Source: Aquabacterium sp. CECT 9606 (GTDB taxonomy: Bacteria > Pseudomonadota > Gammaproteobacteria > Burkholderiales > Burkholderiaceae_C). Taken from it: a stretch of DNA of 64,000 nt. Below the pieces are notes generated by a model that was not told the DNA's origin, ran no database searches, and was given only the letters and a program-made list of their open reading frames with translations. Both the position numbers and the translations under genes were made by a program. The stretch is taken from the NCBI RefSeq assembly GCF_918741295.1, contig NZ_CAKKNB010000002.1, positions 186,001-250,000 on the forward strand, written 5' to 3'. Positions within the stretch are counted from its first letter, which is position 1, and every line of letters begins with the position of its first letter. Shown piece by piece: positions 44,852-53,800 of this stretch.

Positions 44852-46456
44852 ATGACGCAGCCCAGCGCTTCGCGCAAGACCGTTTTGGATGTGGCCATCG
44901 TGGGGGGCGGCGTGTCCGGCCTCTACAGCGGTTGGCGTTTGTTGACCACCCCCTCGCCAGACCAACCCAAGACGGTGTCTCTGTTCGAATGCAGTGACCG
45001 CGTGGGCGGGCGCTTGTTGTCGGTCACGCCGCCAGGCATGCCCGAGGCCCGCATCGAGCTGGGTGGCATGCGCTTCACCACGGGCCAACAACTGGTGATG
45101 TCCCTGGTGCCCTACCTGAACCTGGCCACCGAGCCCTTCCCGGTGGGCCAGAACCAGAACATGGCCTACCTGCGCGGCCACCGCCTGCGCACCGCCGACC
45201 TGACCGACCCCGACAAAATCCCCTATGTCCTGACCCAGGCCGAGCGCGAGGGCATCAAAGATGGCTTCACTGCCATGGCCGCGGAAAACTTCTTGCAGCA
45301 GGTGATGGGCCAACCCCATGTGGACCTGAAATCCGTGCCGTGGGAAAAGCTGGCGCGTGATGGGCGGTACGAAGGCCATTACCTGCGCGACCTGCCCATG
45401 CGCTACGTGTTCAACCGCTCGGTGAGCCACGAGGCTTTCCAGTTTGCCGAAGACACCAGTGGCTACGACAGCATCTTCTTCACCTGGAACGCGGCCGATG
45501 GTTTTCCGTGGAACCTGGCCGACTATGGTGCGGCCATCGAGTACAAGCGCCTTCAAGACGGCTATGAGTCGCTGCCCCTGACCTTGCGCGGCAAGTTCGA
45601 AGAGGCCGGCGGCGAGTTGCACCTCAAGCACCGACTGATCAGTTTCGACCATGTCGAGCACGAAGGCGAAGGCAATCTGATCGAGATGCACTTTGACCGC
45701 GATGGCCACCGCGAAACCCTTTATGCGCGCCAGCTGATCCTGGCCATGCCGCGCCGCTCACTGGAGCTGCTGGCCCAGACCGGGGCGGTGCTGGGGGCCG
45801 ACCAGCACGAGGTGCACCGGCTGATCAAGTCCGTCACGCCCATTCCCCTGTTCAAGCTGGCGCTGTGCTACCGCGAGCGCTGGTGGGAGAAGCTGGGCAT
45901 CACGCAAGGCCAGTCGGTCACCGACCTGCCGATCCGCCAGTGCTACTACTGGCCGGTGGGTGACGATACCCAGGCTGGCGCCATCCTCATCTACAACGAT
46001 GGCCTGGACCTGGACTACTGGTGCGACCTGATCGCTCACCCTGCCAAGTTCCAGAACAAGACCTTGGCCGGCGATGTGCCCTGGCCCGAGCAGGAATGGA
46101 TGCAGCACCCTGCGCCCGAGCTGATGGTGCAGGAGGCGCACCGCCAGTTGCTGGCGATCCACGGCCTGGAAGACCAGCCCGACCTGCAGCCTTATGCCGC
46201 AGCTTTTCGCGACTGGGGCGAAGACCCTTTTGGCGGCGGTGCCAACTTCTGGCCGCAGCATGTCGAGAGCTATAACGTGGCCCACCGCATCCTCAAGCCC
46301 GTGCATGACGTGCCGGTGTTCATCTGCGGGGAAGCCTATTCGCACGGCCAGGGCTGGGTGGAAGGGGCGCTCGAAACAGCAGAGGCCATGCTGCAGGGGC
46401 ATTTTGGTCTGCGGCCACCCCCTTATCTGGCGGGTAGTCCGTCGTCCAAAGCTTGA
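44852..46456 (+). CDS. Flavin-containing amine / L-amino-acid oxidase
   Basis: A 534-residue flavoprotein of the monoamine oxidase superfamily. DVAIVGGGVSGLYSGWRLL binds the ADP part of FAD, RVGGRLLSV and IELGGMRF follow as in L-amino-acid oxidases, and the C-terminal FICGEAYSHGQGWVEGALETAEAML closes the flavin site. No signal peptide, so probably cytoplasmic. It would oxidise an amine or amino acid to the imine with H2O2 release. Its divergent neighbour is a ThDP enzyme that may act on 2-oxo acids, so the two could serve consecutive steps; that is inference. GGGAG lies before ATG 44852. Confidence 0.87.
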   Translation: MTQPSASRKTVLDVAIVGGGVSGLYSGWRLLTTPSPDQPKTVSLFECSDRVGGRLLSVTPPGMPEARIELGGMRFTTGQQLVMSLVPYLNLATEPFPVGQNQNMAYLRGHRLRTADLTDPDKIPYVLTQAEREGIKDGFTAMAAENFLQQVMGQPHVDLKSVPWEKLARDGRYEGHYLRDLPMRYVFNRSVSHEAFQFAEDTSGYDSIFFTWNAADGFPWNLADYGAAIEYKRLQDGYESLPLTLRGKFEEAGGELHLKHRLISFDHVEHEGEGNLIEMHFDRDGHRETLYARQLILAMPRRSLELLAQTGAVLGADQHEVHRLIKSVTPIPLFKLALCYRERWWEKLGITQGQSVTDLPIRQCYYWPVGDDTQAGAILIYNDGLDLDYWCDLIAHPAKFQNKTLAGDVPWPEQEWMQHPAPELMVQEAHRQLLAIHGLEDQPDLQPYAAAFRDWGEDPFGGGANFWPQHVESYNVAHRILKPVHDVPVFICGEAYSHGQGWVEGALETAEAMLQGHFGLRPPPYLAGSPSSKA

Positions 46457-46537
46457 CGCATCGCAACATGGTCCGCCGCTGACTGCAGTGAAATTCCGCT
46501 TGAGGAATTTGCCCTCGTCACCGTTAGGAAAGAGACC

Positions 46538-47161
46538 ATGAGAACAAAGAACGCTCAATGCGCCGCCGTGCTGTTGGCCTTGGCAAGCGCTGCCGCCCTG
46601 CCTGTCGCCGCGCAAGCCGAGGAATCACCCTGGTTGGTGCGCGTGCGCGCCGTGGACCTGGAAAGCGACAACGAGGATTCCTCGGGCCTGAACCTGGCGA
46701 TCAACAACAAGATCATCCCGGAAGTCGACATCTCCTACTTCTTCACGCCGAACATCGCGGCGGAGTTGGTGCTGACTTACCCGCAAAAGCAGACCATTTA
46801 CTCGGGCGGCGCGGAGATTGGCTCGCTCAAGCACCTGCCGCCCACGCTCACGCTGCAGTACCACTTCGACAAGATGCGCGAGTTCAAGCCCTACCTGGGC
46901 ATCGGTGTGAACTACACGCGCTTTTCCAGCGTGCACTTCAGCCCCGCCGTGCAGGCTGCTTTGCAGCCCAGTGTGAGCAAGAACAGCTTCGGTCTGGCTC
47001 TGCAAGCCGGTGTTGACTTTGAATTCCGCAAAAATTGGTACCTGAACCTGGACGTGAAGAAAGTGCAGATCCGCACCGACATCAAGTCCGCCGGGGCCAA
47101 GGTCGGCGAGTTCAAGGTGGACCCCTGGCTGCTGGGCGTGGGCGTGGGCATGCGGTTCTGA
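46538..47161 (+). CDS. ompW: OmpW-family outer-membrane protein
   Basis: An eight-stranded outer-membrane beta barrel for small hydrophobic molecules. The 207-residue precursor has a signal peptide (about 1-28, ending AAQAE). It shows the OmpW pattern: WLVRVRAVDL, VDISYFFTPNIAAELVLTYPQKQ, LPPTLTLQYHF, FKPYLGIGVNYT, then a last strand ending VGVGMRF with the terminal Phe needed for outer-membrane assembly. AGGAAAGAG precedes the ATG. It lies about 80 bp after the amine oxidase on the same strand; cotranscription is possible but not required. In Burkholderiales OmpW often responds to oxygen or alkane-like substrates; no such signal is visible here. Confidence 0.92.
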   Translation: MRTKNAQCAAVLLALASAAALPVAAQAEESPWLVRVRAVDLESDNEDSSGLNLAINNKIIPEVDISYFFTPNIAAELVLTYPQKQTIYSGGAEIGSLKHLPPTLTLQYHFDKMREFKPYLGIGVNYTRFSSVHFSPAVQAALQPSVSKNSFGLALQAGVDFEFRKNWYLNLDVKKVQIRTDIKSAGAKVGEFKVDPWLLGVGVGMRF

Positions 47162-47174
47162 GACTGTTGCAACC

Positions 47175-47906
47175 TCAGCCCGGGATGAAGACGTAGCCCA
47201 CGTTGCGCACTGTCTTGATCACCTCGGGCTTGTCGGGGTTGCGCTCGACCTTGCGGCGCAGGCGCATCACGCGCAGATCGATGGAGCGGTCGAACACGTC
47301 CCAGCCGCGGTTGTGCGCCTGCTCCATGATCTGGTCGCGGTTGAGCGGCCGATTGGGGTGCGAGGCGAACAGGGCCAGCAGCTCGAACTCGGACGCGGTC
47401 ACGGGGATCTCGGCGCCGTCGTGGCTGAAGAGCTGACGTGAATCCAAATCCAGGGCGCATTGGCCGAAACGGACGCGCTGCGTGGTGAGCGGTGCCGCTG
47501 AAGGCTGGGCCGTGGCCTCGGAGCGCAGCCGGCGCACCAGCGCGCGCACGCGGGCCAACAGCTCGCGCACTTCAAAGGGCTTGGGCAGGTAGTCGTCCGC
47601 GCCCAGCTCCAGGCCCACGATCCGGTCCACCGAATCACCCGCCGTGGTCAACATCACCAGCCCGATGCCGGGGTGGGTTTCGCGCAGCCAGCGCGCCAGC
47701 GACAGGCCGTTTTCGCCCGGCATGTTGATGTCCAGGATGGCCACATCGGGCACGGCCTCGGCCACCAGGGCGCGGGCCGACAGCGCATCGGGCGCGGTGC
47801 GCACGGTGAACTGGTGACGCTCGAAGTACTCGCTCAACAGCGAGCGCAGTTCGGGTTCGTCGTCCACCACCATCACCACCGGCGTGGTCTTGTTGCCTGG
47901 CACCAT
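47175..47906 (-). CDS. OmpR-type two-component response regulator
   Basis: A 243-residue DNA-binding response regulator. Receiver domain residues 8-122: VMVVDDEPELRS acidic pocket, phospho-acceptor Asp59 in VAILDINMPG, and LPKPFEV with the conserved Lys. Winged-helix domain about 148-240 (VRFGQCALDLDSRQL..EFELLALFASHPNRPLNRDQIME..VIKTVRNVGYVF). I chose ATG 47906 (MVPGNK); an alternative ATG at 47954 adds 16 residues. The divergent hybrid kinase starts about 110 bp away and is the obvious partner. Confidence 0.92.
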   Translation of the reverse strand: MVPGNKTTPVVMVVDDEPELRSLLSEYFERHQFTVRTAPDALSARALVAEAVPDVAILDINMPGENGLSLARWLRETHPGIGLVMLTTAGDSVDRIVGLELGADDYLPKPFEVRELLARVRALVRRLRSEATAQPSAAPLTTQRVRFGQCALDLDSRQLFSHDGAEIPVTASEFELLALFASHPNRPLNRDQIMEQAHNRGWDVFDRSIDLRVMRLRRKVERNPDKPEVIKTVRNVGYVFIPG

Positions 47907-48013
47907 GGCCTGAGGTCTCCCGCTTTGTTGTCTGGCCGCGATGATATCGCCCATCCATCACAATGCCGCACTGGCCAAGGATGGCCCGCCAATGCACCGG
48001 GAGCGCGACAGGC

Positions 48014-50026
48014 ATGAGCAACGAGCAACAAGACGGCGAATTCAAGTGGTCGGTCACGTCCGAGCGGGCGGGCACGACGCCGGCCTTTCCACTGGACCCC
48101 ACGCTGCTGGGCGCCTTGCTGGACCACAGCACCACGCAGGTCGGCATCTTTGGCCGCGACCACGTCTACCAATATGCCAACCAGGAAATGCTGGATGGCC
48201 TGGGCCGCACGTGGGACCAGGTGGTGGGCCGGCACCTGTCGACCGTGCTGGGCCCCGCCTTGTACCAAGAGCGCTATGCCCGCCTGAGCGAGCGGCTGTT
48301 CTCTGGCGAAACCCTGCGTTGGAGCGGCTGGCTGGGTGGGCCCGGCCAAGGGTGGCGCTTCCTGAAGGAATCCATGGTGCCTTTTGCCCCGGTGGATGGC
48401 GCGGTGCAATCGGTGGCGGTGTTCCGCCATGACCTGACCGAACTCAAGCAGCGCGAACTGGAGTTGGCCGACAAGCTGCAAGAGCTGCAGGCCAGCGAGG
48501 CGCTCAAGTCCGCCATCGTGGATCACGCCCTGGCCGCCTTGATCTCGACCGATGCCAAGGGCCTGATCGTCGAGTTCAATCCTTCGGCCGAGGCGATGTT
48601 TGGCCGCACGCGCGCCGATGTGCTGGGCCGGCCCGTCAGCGAGATCGTGATGCCCGAGCGCTTTCGTGCCGCCCACGAAGCCGGCATGCAGCGCATGGAT
48701 GGCGGCGGTGAAGCGCGCATTTTGGGTAAGCGCATGGAGATGCACGCCCTGCGCGCCGATGGCAGCGAGTTCCCGATCGAGATGGTGCTGTGGCGCACCA
48801 GCGTGCACGACTCGATCTTCTACACGGCCTCGATGGTGGACCTGACCGAGCGCCACAATGCCGCCGAGCAGATTGAACGCCAGCGTGAAGCCCTGCGGCA
48901 AAGCGAGAAGCTCACCGCCATGGGCAGCTTGCTGGCGGGCGTGGCCCACGAGCTGAACAACCCCCTGGCCATCGTGATGGGCCGGGCCAGCCTGCTGGAA
49001 GAAAAATGCGAGTCGGCCGACCTGAAGGCCGATGTGCAGCGCATCCGCGAGGCTGCCGAGCGCTGCGGCCGCATCGTGCGCACCTTCCTGAACATGGCGC
49101 GCAGCCGGCCTTCGCAGCGCCACAATGTGGGCCTCAACGAGATGGTCCAGGCGGCCACCGACATGCTGCACTACGGCTACCGCAGCCACGGCATCGAGCT
49201 CCAATTGCAATTGGACCCGACCTTGCCTGAGGTGCTGGCCGATGGCGACCAGATCGGCCAGGTGATCCTGAACCTGCTGGTCAATGCACAGCAGGCACTG
49301 GCCAGCCTGGACGGCCCGCGCCGCGTCAGTGTTCAGACGGGGGTGGAGTCGGCATCGGGCCAGGCGGGTGTCTGGCTGCGTGTGCGCGACAGCGGACAAG
49401 GCGTGAAGCCCGAGTTGCATGGCCGCGTGTTCGAGCCCTTCTTCACGACCAAGCCCGATGGCATGGGCACCGGCATGGGCCTGGCCGTCTCGCGGGCCCT
49501 GGCGCGTGAACATGGGGGTGACCTGCTGCTCGAATCGGTGGACGTGGACAGCAGCCCGGACGGCCTGCGCGGCGCCAGCTTCCGCCTGGTGCTGCCGATG
49601 TGCGCCCAGCCGCCCGAAGACACCATCCCCGCGCCCTTGGCCGAGCTGGAAGACGAGCCCATGCTGGCCCGCATCCTGGTGGTGGACGACGAGCCCGAGT
49701 TGACCTCGTTGATGCGCGACATGCTCGAAGGCGCAGGCTATGAGGTGGCCACGGCCGAGTCGGGCGCGGTGGCGTTGGAGTTGCTGGACATGGCCCGCTT
49801 TGACGCGGTGGTGTCCGACCTGCGCATGCCCGACATGGATGGGTCGGCGCTGTGGCGTGAGCTTTCGCAAAGGCACCCCAGCCTGTCGCGCCGCATGCTG
49901 TTCGTCACCGGCGACACGCTCTCGCTGGACGCGCAGAAGTTTCTGCGTGATTCGCGCAGCGACAGCCTGGACAAGCCTTTCTCCAAGGCCGACCTGCTGG
50001 CCAAGGTGGCGGCACTGATGAGTTAG
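48014..50026 (+). CDS. Cytoplasmic hybrid sensor histidine kinase (PAS-PAS-HisKA-HATPase-REC)
   Basis: A 670-residue kinase with no membrane segment. Two PAS domains (about 30-145 and 165-285), then HisKA with phospho-acceptor His312 in GVAHELNNPLAIV, and HATPase with N-box VILNLLVNAQQAL and G-boxes DSGQGVKPE, GTGMGLAVS. The C-terminal receiver (about 550-668) has phospho-acceptor Asp near 602 in VVSDLRMPDMDG. The signal is therefore intracellular, perhaps redox or a small ligand in the PAS domains. It is divergent from the response regulator; an extra receiver suggests a branched or phosphatase-controlled relay. ATG 48014 (MSNEQQ) is preferred to a start 17 codons upstream. Confidence 0.92.
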   Translation: MSNEQQDGEFKWSVTSERAGTTPAFPLDPTLLGALLDHSTTQVGIFGRDHVYQYANQEMLDGLGRTWDQVVGRHLSTVLGPALYQERYARLSERLFSGETLRWSGWLGGPGQGWRFLKESMVPFAPVDGAVQSVAVFRHDLTELKQRELELADKLQELQASEALKSAIVDHALAALISTDAKGLIVEFNPSAEAMFGRTRADVLGRPVSEIVMPERFRAAHEAGMQRMDGGGEARILGKRMEMHALRADGSEFPIEMVLWRTSVHDSIFYTASMVDLTERHNAAEQIERQREALRQSEKLTAMGSLLAGVAHELNNPLAIVMGRASLLEEKCESADLKADVQRIREAAERCGRIVRTFLNMARSRPSQRHNVGLNEMVQAATDMLHYGYRSHGIELQLQLDPTLPEVLADGDQIGQVILNLLVNAQQALASLDGPRRVSVQTGVESASGQAGVWLRVRDSGQGVKPELHGRVFEPFFTTKPDGMGTGMGLAVSRALAREHGGDLLLESVDVDSSPDGLRGASFRLVLPMCAQPPEDTIPAPLAELEDEPMLARILVVDDEPELTSLMRDMLEGAGYEVATAESGAVALELLDMARFDAVVSDLRMPDMDGSALWRELSQRHPSLSRRMLFVTGDTLSLDAQKFLRDSRSDSLDKPFSKADLLAKVAALMS

Positions 50027-50198
50027 CTGGCGCACGCCGGTGTGGCCGCAACAATTGCAACACAGGCGTGCGAGTGGTGAAACGCTGCTGAAACGGGCCC
50101 CGCGCAAACTTCTTTTCATCGGAACACACACAAGCCGCTCCGATGAAACCGGGACCTTCCCCGTCACAGCATCTTCATCACAAACTTAGGAACACATC

Positions 50199-50717
50199 AT
50201 GACTACCATCAACGACACCTCGATCCAATCCCTGTTCGACTACGCCAAGCAGGGCGTGCTGAACCCCGGCAAGGACTTCCCCGTCTACCCCGCTGTGTAC
50301 GTGACCTTTGTCGAGCAGTTCGCCGACTCGCACCCACCCGGCACCGCCAACGGTTCGTCCGACCTGGTGACCTACACCAATGGCCGCCTGAAGCTCTCGG
50401 CTGACAAGAAAATGCTGAGCGGTGAACTCAAGGTCTGGCGCAACATCCACGACGCTGGCTCGCCTGCCATCTTCGACATGCCCGCCCGCCCTGAAGACGC
50501 TTTCCAGAAAGTGGAAGACCAAGTCACCGTGGCCATCACCGTGTCCGACACCGGCGTGGTCACCTACCAGCGCAAGCTCAAGGGCGTGCCCATCGGCGGC
50601 ATGCCCCCGGCCACGCTGAACGCCAGTTACGACCATGGCCTGATGGTTCAAAAAGCCCAGGGCAGCGTGCGCAACCTGAGCTTCACCCTGGGTTCGATCG
50701 CCGGTGTGCTGGCTTGA
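50199..50717 (+). CDS. Hypothetical protein, well-supported gene
   Basis: I do not recognise this 172-residue protein. It is soluble, without signal peptide or membrane helices, mildly acidic, and looks beta-rich in the middle (ADKKMLSGELKVWRNI, QVTVAITVSDTGVVTYQRKL). TTAGGA lies 8 bases before ATG 50199 and the codon choice matches neighbouring genes, so it is almost certainly real. It stops immediately next to the stop of the convergent FabH-like gene. The 170 bp upstream has no unambiguous promoter. No function can be proposed beyond a small cytoplasmic protein. Confidence 0.75.
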   Translation: MTTINDTSIQSLFDYAKQGVLNPGKDFPVYPAVYVTFVEQFADSHPPGTANGSSDLVTYTNGRLKLSADKKMLSGELKVWRNIHDAGSPAIFDMPARPEDAFQKVEDQVTVAITVSDTGVVTYQRKLKGVPIGGMPPATLNASYDHGLMVQKAQGSVRNLSFTLGSIAGVLA

Positions 50718-51752
50718 TCAATCCAGGTCACGTTGGTAAAGCAGGGCCACGGCATGCATCTCCATGCCGATGCCCAGCATCACGACATGCCGCGTGGTGA
50801 TCTCGTCCTGGCACCGGGCAAAGTTGACCGGCACCGACGAGGCCACCATGTCGCCCAGCTCTTCGATCGTGTTGAGGTAGTGCGCCGGCTGGATGGCCGC
50901 GTTCCACGCATCGAAGACGGCCTTGGACGTCTGGTGTGCCACCAGCGTGATGTCTTGGCCGCTCAAGCCGTGCTTGGCCAGCAGGCGGTTCACCACCACG
51001 CCGGGCACTTGGAAGCCAAAGGTCTTGACCGCGTTTTCGCCCGTCTTGTCGTCCAGCTTCATCAAGGGCTTGGTGAACAGGTCGCGGTGATGCGGTGAGG
51101 GCCGCTGCGCCATGCGCAGGGCGCTGAAGTACTGCGTCTGCGTGTCGTTGTCCCAATCGATCAAACGAAAGCGCGTCGTGTCCCCCGTCCAGCCGACCAC
51201 GGCCGCGCCAGCACCATCGGAAGCGGCCAGCGAGACGGGCTCGTGGTAGTCCATGTGGTGCGTCCAGTTGTTGCCGCAGGCCACCAGGGCATGTCGCGCG
51301 GTGCCGCAGCTCACCATGTCGTGTGCCAGCTTCATGCCGTCGATGAAATTGCTTTCGTCGGTGTTGAGCGAGATGACGCGGCATTGGCGTGACAAGCCCA
51401 GTTCGCGGTGCACGGCGGCCAGGTTGTTGGGTGCGTAATACGCGCTGACGGTGGCCGAACCCAGCAACAGATCCACTTCATCCAGCGGCACCCTGGCTTG
51501 CGCCAGCGCCGTCTTGCACGAATCGACCATGATGCCGACCACGTCATCGGCGTGGGCCAGCACGCGCCGGTATTTCAGGCCATTGAACAGGTCGGAGCCA
51601 GCGGGCTGGTGCGCCTTGAGCCAGTCGAAAATGGGGTCGTCGTTGCCCCGGATGTGCTCAGGGAGGCGGTGCCCCTGGCCGAGGATGGCCACATGCTGGT
51701 TCGATTTGACGGATGCATCCACGTTCACCTCCCGGGTTGGCGAGGTGCCCAT
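50718..51752 (-). CDS. FabH-like (ketosynthase III) protein with altered active site
   Basis: A 344-residue thiolase-fold protein. Landmarks are LLLGSATVSAYYAPNNLAAVHRELGL, ASDGAGAAVVG, and VAHQTSKAVFDAW with His273. In the nucleophile motif, where FabH has AAC(A/S)GF, this protein reads NTDESNF: Glu133 stands in the place of the catalytic Cys. Where FabH has GNTS, it reads GDMVASS, so Asp301 replaces the catalytic Asn. The triad Cys-His-Asn is thus Glu-His-Asp. Normal condensation through an acyl-Cys cannot occur, so it may be a decarboxylase, hydrolase or non-catalytic partner. It is the third gene behind an AraC regulator and a predicted metal-dependent hydrolase. Confidence 0.85.
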   Translation of the reverse strand: MGTSPTREVNVDASVKSNQHVAILGQGHRLPEHIRGNDDPIFDWLKAHQPAGSDLFNGLKYRRVLAHADDVVGIMVDSCKTALAQARVPLDEVDLLLGSATVSAYYAPNNLAAVHRELGLSRQCRVISLNTDESNFIDGMKLAHDMVSCGTARHALVACGNNWTHHMDYHEPVSLAASDGAGAAVVGWTGDTTRFRLIDWDNDTQTQYFSALRMAQRPSPHHRDLFTKPLMKLDDKTGENAVKTFGFQVPGVVVNRLLAKHGLSGQDITLVAHQTSKAVFDAWNAAIQPAHYLNTIEELGDMVASSVPVNFARCQDEITTRHVVMLGIGMEMHAVALLYQRDLD

Positions 51753-51808
51753 GTTCCATCAGAACCCGGTTGAAAGGTTGAGGAAAAGGTCTTGGATTCG
51801 CCGCCTGT

Positions 51809-52678
51809 TCACTGACCCGCCGCGTGCAACGCGTTGCCCGCCGCGATCGGGTCGCCCGTGCGCTGAAAGGTCTGCAGCCAGGTGCCATAGCTGGGCATCT
51901 CCTTCACCTTCCAGGGATGAAAGCCCGGCTTGTAGTACGCCAGGTAGTAGCTCAGCGTGGGCATGAACAAACCGCCCGGCTTGTAGAACCACCACAGCCC
52001 CTTGGCCCACATGCGCACGCGCTGCCCGCGGTTGAATCCATCGACCTTGAACATGTGGTTCATGATCTTGGACACCGTCAGTGGAAAGCCGAAGCTCACC
52101 GTGAGCATGGCCAGGTTGCGCTGCCAATAGCCTGCCTTGGCCACTTGCGTCAGCACATCAAAGGCCACGGCCTTGTGCTCGACTTCTTCGATGGCGTGCC
52201 AGGCGTACAGCGCCCGCACACGCGCGTCGCTCTTGTCCAGCAGTTCGCGGCGCTCGAAAAAACTGGTGCACATCATCGAGGTCAGGTGCTCCAGCGCCGA
52301 GGTGATGGCCAGGCGCTGAACGGGGGTGGTGAACTTGGCCGCTTCCACGAACAGGCGGTTTTCGATCTGATCATTGATGGAATCGATCTCCACGCCTTGC
52401 TTTTTCAGGCGCTCGTTGTATTGGCGGTGCACCAGGCTGTGCTGCGCTTCTTGCCGCGTGAAGTCCTTCACTTCCTGCTGCAATTTGGGCGAGGTGATCT
52501 GGTCCTTGAACTCGCGCACGCTGGTGATGAAGAACTTCTCGCCCATGGGGAACAGCGTGGACATGGCGTCAAAGAAGCGCGTCTTGAACGGGTCGTTGTC
52601 CATCCAGTATTTGGGGATGTCGCCGTCCAGGCCGAAGTCCAGGTTCTCACGGGGGACGATGGTGGCGTGGTCGCTCAT
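51809..52678 (-). CDS. Predicted metal-dependent hydrolase (ferritin-like, PF10118 family)
   Basis: A 289-residue helical protein of the family labelled predicted metal-dependent hydrolase. Conserved acidic and His residues suit a di-metal helical bundle: FTRQEAQHSLVHRQY, ITSALEHLTSMM, and WHAIEEVEHKAVAFDV. No reaction is established for the family. Its ATG lies inside the stop of the AraC gene (four-base overlap) and the FabH-like gene begins about 55 bases after its own stop, so all three should form one operon. The combination suggests fatty-acid or lipid modification; that is inference. Confidence 0.85.
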   Translation of the reverse strand: MSDHATIVPRENLDFGLDGDIPKYWMDNDPFKTRFFDAMSTLFPMGEKFFITSVREFKDQITSPKLQQEVKDFTRQEAQHSLVHRQYNERLKKQGVEIDSINDQIENRLFVEAAKFTTPVQRLAITSALEHLTSMMCTSFFERRELLDKSDARVRALYAWHAIEEVEHKAVAFDVLTQVAKAGYWQRNLAMLTVSFGFPLTVSKIMNHMFKVDGFNRGQRVRMWAKGLWWFYKPGGLFMPTLSYYLAYYKPGFHPWKVKEMPSYGTWLQTFQRTGDPIAAGNALHAAGQ

Positions 52679-53727
52679 GGTGTCTCTCCTTGTTCTGCGG
52701 TGCCTTGCGATTGACGGAAGGCGCTGGGGGACAGGCCGGTCCAGCGCCGGAAGGCGCGGGTGAAGCTGTGTCGGTCGGCAAAGCCCAGCTCGTTGCTGAG
52801 CGATTCAATGTTGCAGCGCGGCGCTTGCAGAGCCGCCTTGGCCAGGGTCAACCGGCATTGCGCCTGGATGTCGGTGTAGGCCTGGCCTTCTTCGCGCAAG
52901 CGCCTCTGCAGTGTGCGCGGATGCAGGCCCAGCCGCTCGGCCATGCGCTCAATCCCTTGGCACAGCAGGGCCGGGTTCTGCTTGAAGTGGCCTTCGATCT
53001 GGCTGACCAGGGCCTGGCCGGTGACGGGCAGTTGCTGGTTCAGCAGCGCCTGCGCACGTTGGTGCAAACCGGGGGCGGCGCCCGGCAAGGGCATGTCCAA
53101 CAGGCGCGTGGCGAACACGGCGGCGTCGCGCGCCTGCCGGCTGCGGATGGGTGCGGGCAGGGTCGAGGCTTGTGACATGAACAGCGCATCGGGCTGGTGG
53201 CGCACTTCGATGTGGTGGATCAGGTCGGTGTGGCCCACGGCCAGGCGCACGATCTTGTTGATGGCGGCCAGCACCGATTCAACGAAGTAGCCGCGCATGG
53301 CGAGGTCGTTGTCGTGCAAGTCGATGTCCAGCAGCAAGGCCGATTGGCCCTCGCCTTCTTCCACCCGCAAGGCCATGTTCGGCATGGTCATGCCCGCCCA
53401 TTGCAGTGCGGGCAAGGCCTGGCGCAAGGTGGGGCTGGTGGCCAGGAAGGTTTCCAGCGCGGGCAGGTGGTCAAAGGCGAACAACTCGCCCAATACCAAG
53501 GGAAAGTAGTAGTGCGGCGCGGCCCGGGCAACGCACTGCTGCATCAGCCGGGGCAGCGCCTGCCGGCGAACCACAGGGACCGGGCTGGCGCCCAGGTTCA
53601 CACCCGCCTCGGCGAACAGCGGGTCGATGTTGAAGCGACAGTGCATCGCCGCCTTGATCCAGGCATTGGCGGCGACGAAGGGCATGTCGCTGATGGTGGG
53701 CGAACCCGGACGGGTGGTGTCAAGCAT
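52675..53727 (-). CDS. AraC-family transcriptional regulator
   Basis: A 350-residue regulator of the OruR/ArgR-like AraC branch. Residues about 20-210 form the arabinose-binding-type domain (PF12625 style) and the C-terminal 100 residues hold two helix-turn-helix motifs (ALQAPRCNIESLSNELGFADRH..FTRAFRRWTGLSPSAFRQ). I chose ATG 53727 (MLDTTRPGSP); an upstream in-frame ATG adds 24 residues without family support. It overlaps the hydrolase start by four bases, so it likely controls its own operon. Relatives often respond to fatty acids or other hydrophobic ligands. Confidence 0.9.
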   Translation of the reverse strand: MLDTTRPGSPTISDMPFVAANAWIKAAMHCRFNIDPLFAEAGVNLGASPVPVVRRQALPRLMQQCVARAAPHYYFPLVLGELFAFDHLPALETFLATSPTLRQALPALQWAGMTMPNMALRVEEGEGQSALLLDIDLHDNDLAMRGYFVESVLAAINKIVRLAVGHTDLIHHIEVRHQPDALFMSQASTLPAPIRSRQARDAAVFATRLLDMPLPGAAPGLHQRAQALLNQQLPVTGQALVSQIEGHFKQNPALLCQGIERMAERLGLHPRTLQRRLREEGQAYTDIQAQCRLTLAKAALQAPRCNIESLSNELGFADRHSFTRAFRRWTGLSPSAFRQSQGTAEQGETP

Positions 53728-53800
53728 GCCTGGACTGTAGGCACCCGCCCGTGTCGCGACCAGTCCCCTGCGCGACACGAAGGGGGCCTTTTGCGACAAG

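Noticed and set aside
47873..50167. 764-codon frame opposite the hybrid kinase
   Set aside because: Composition artefact. The kinase on the other strand has all catalytic motifs in order.
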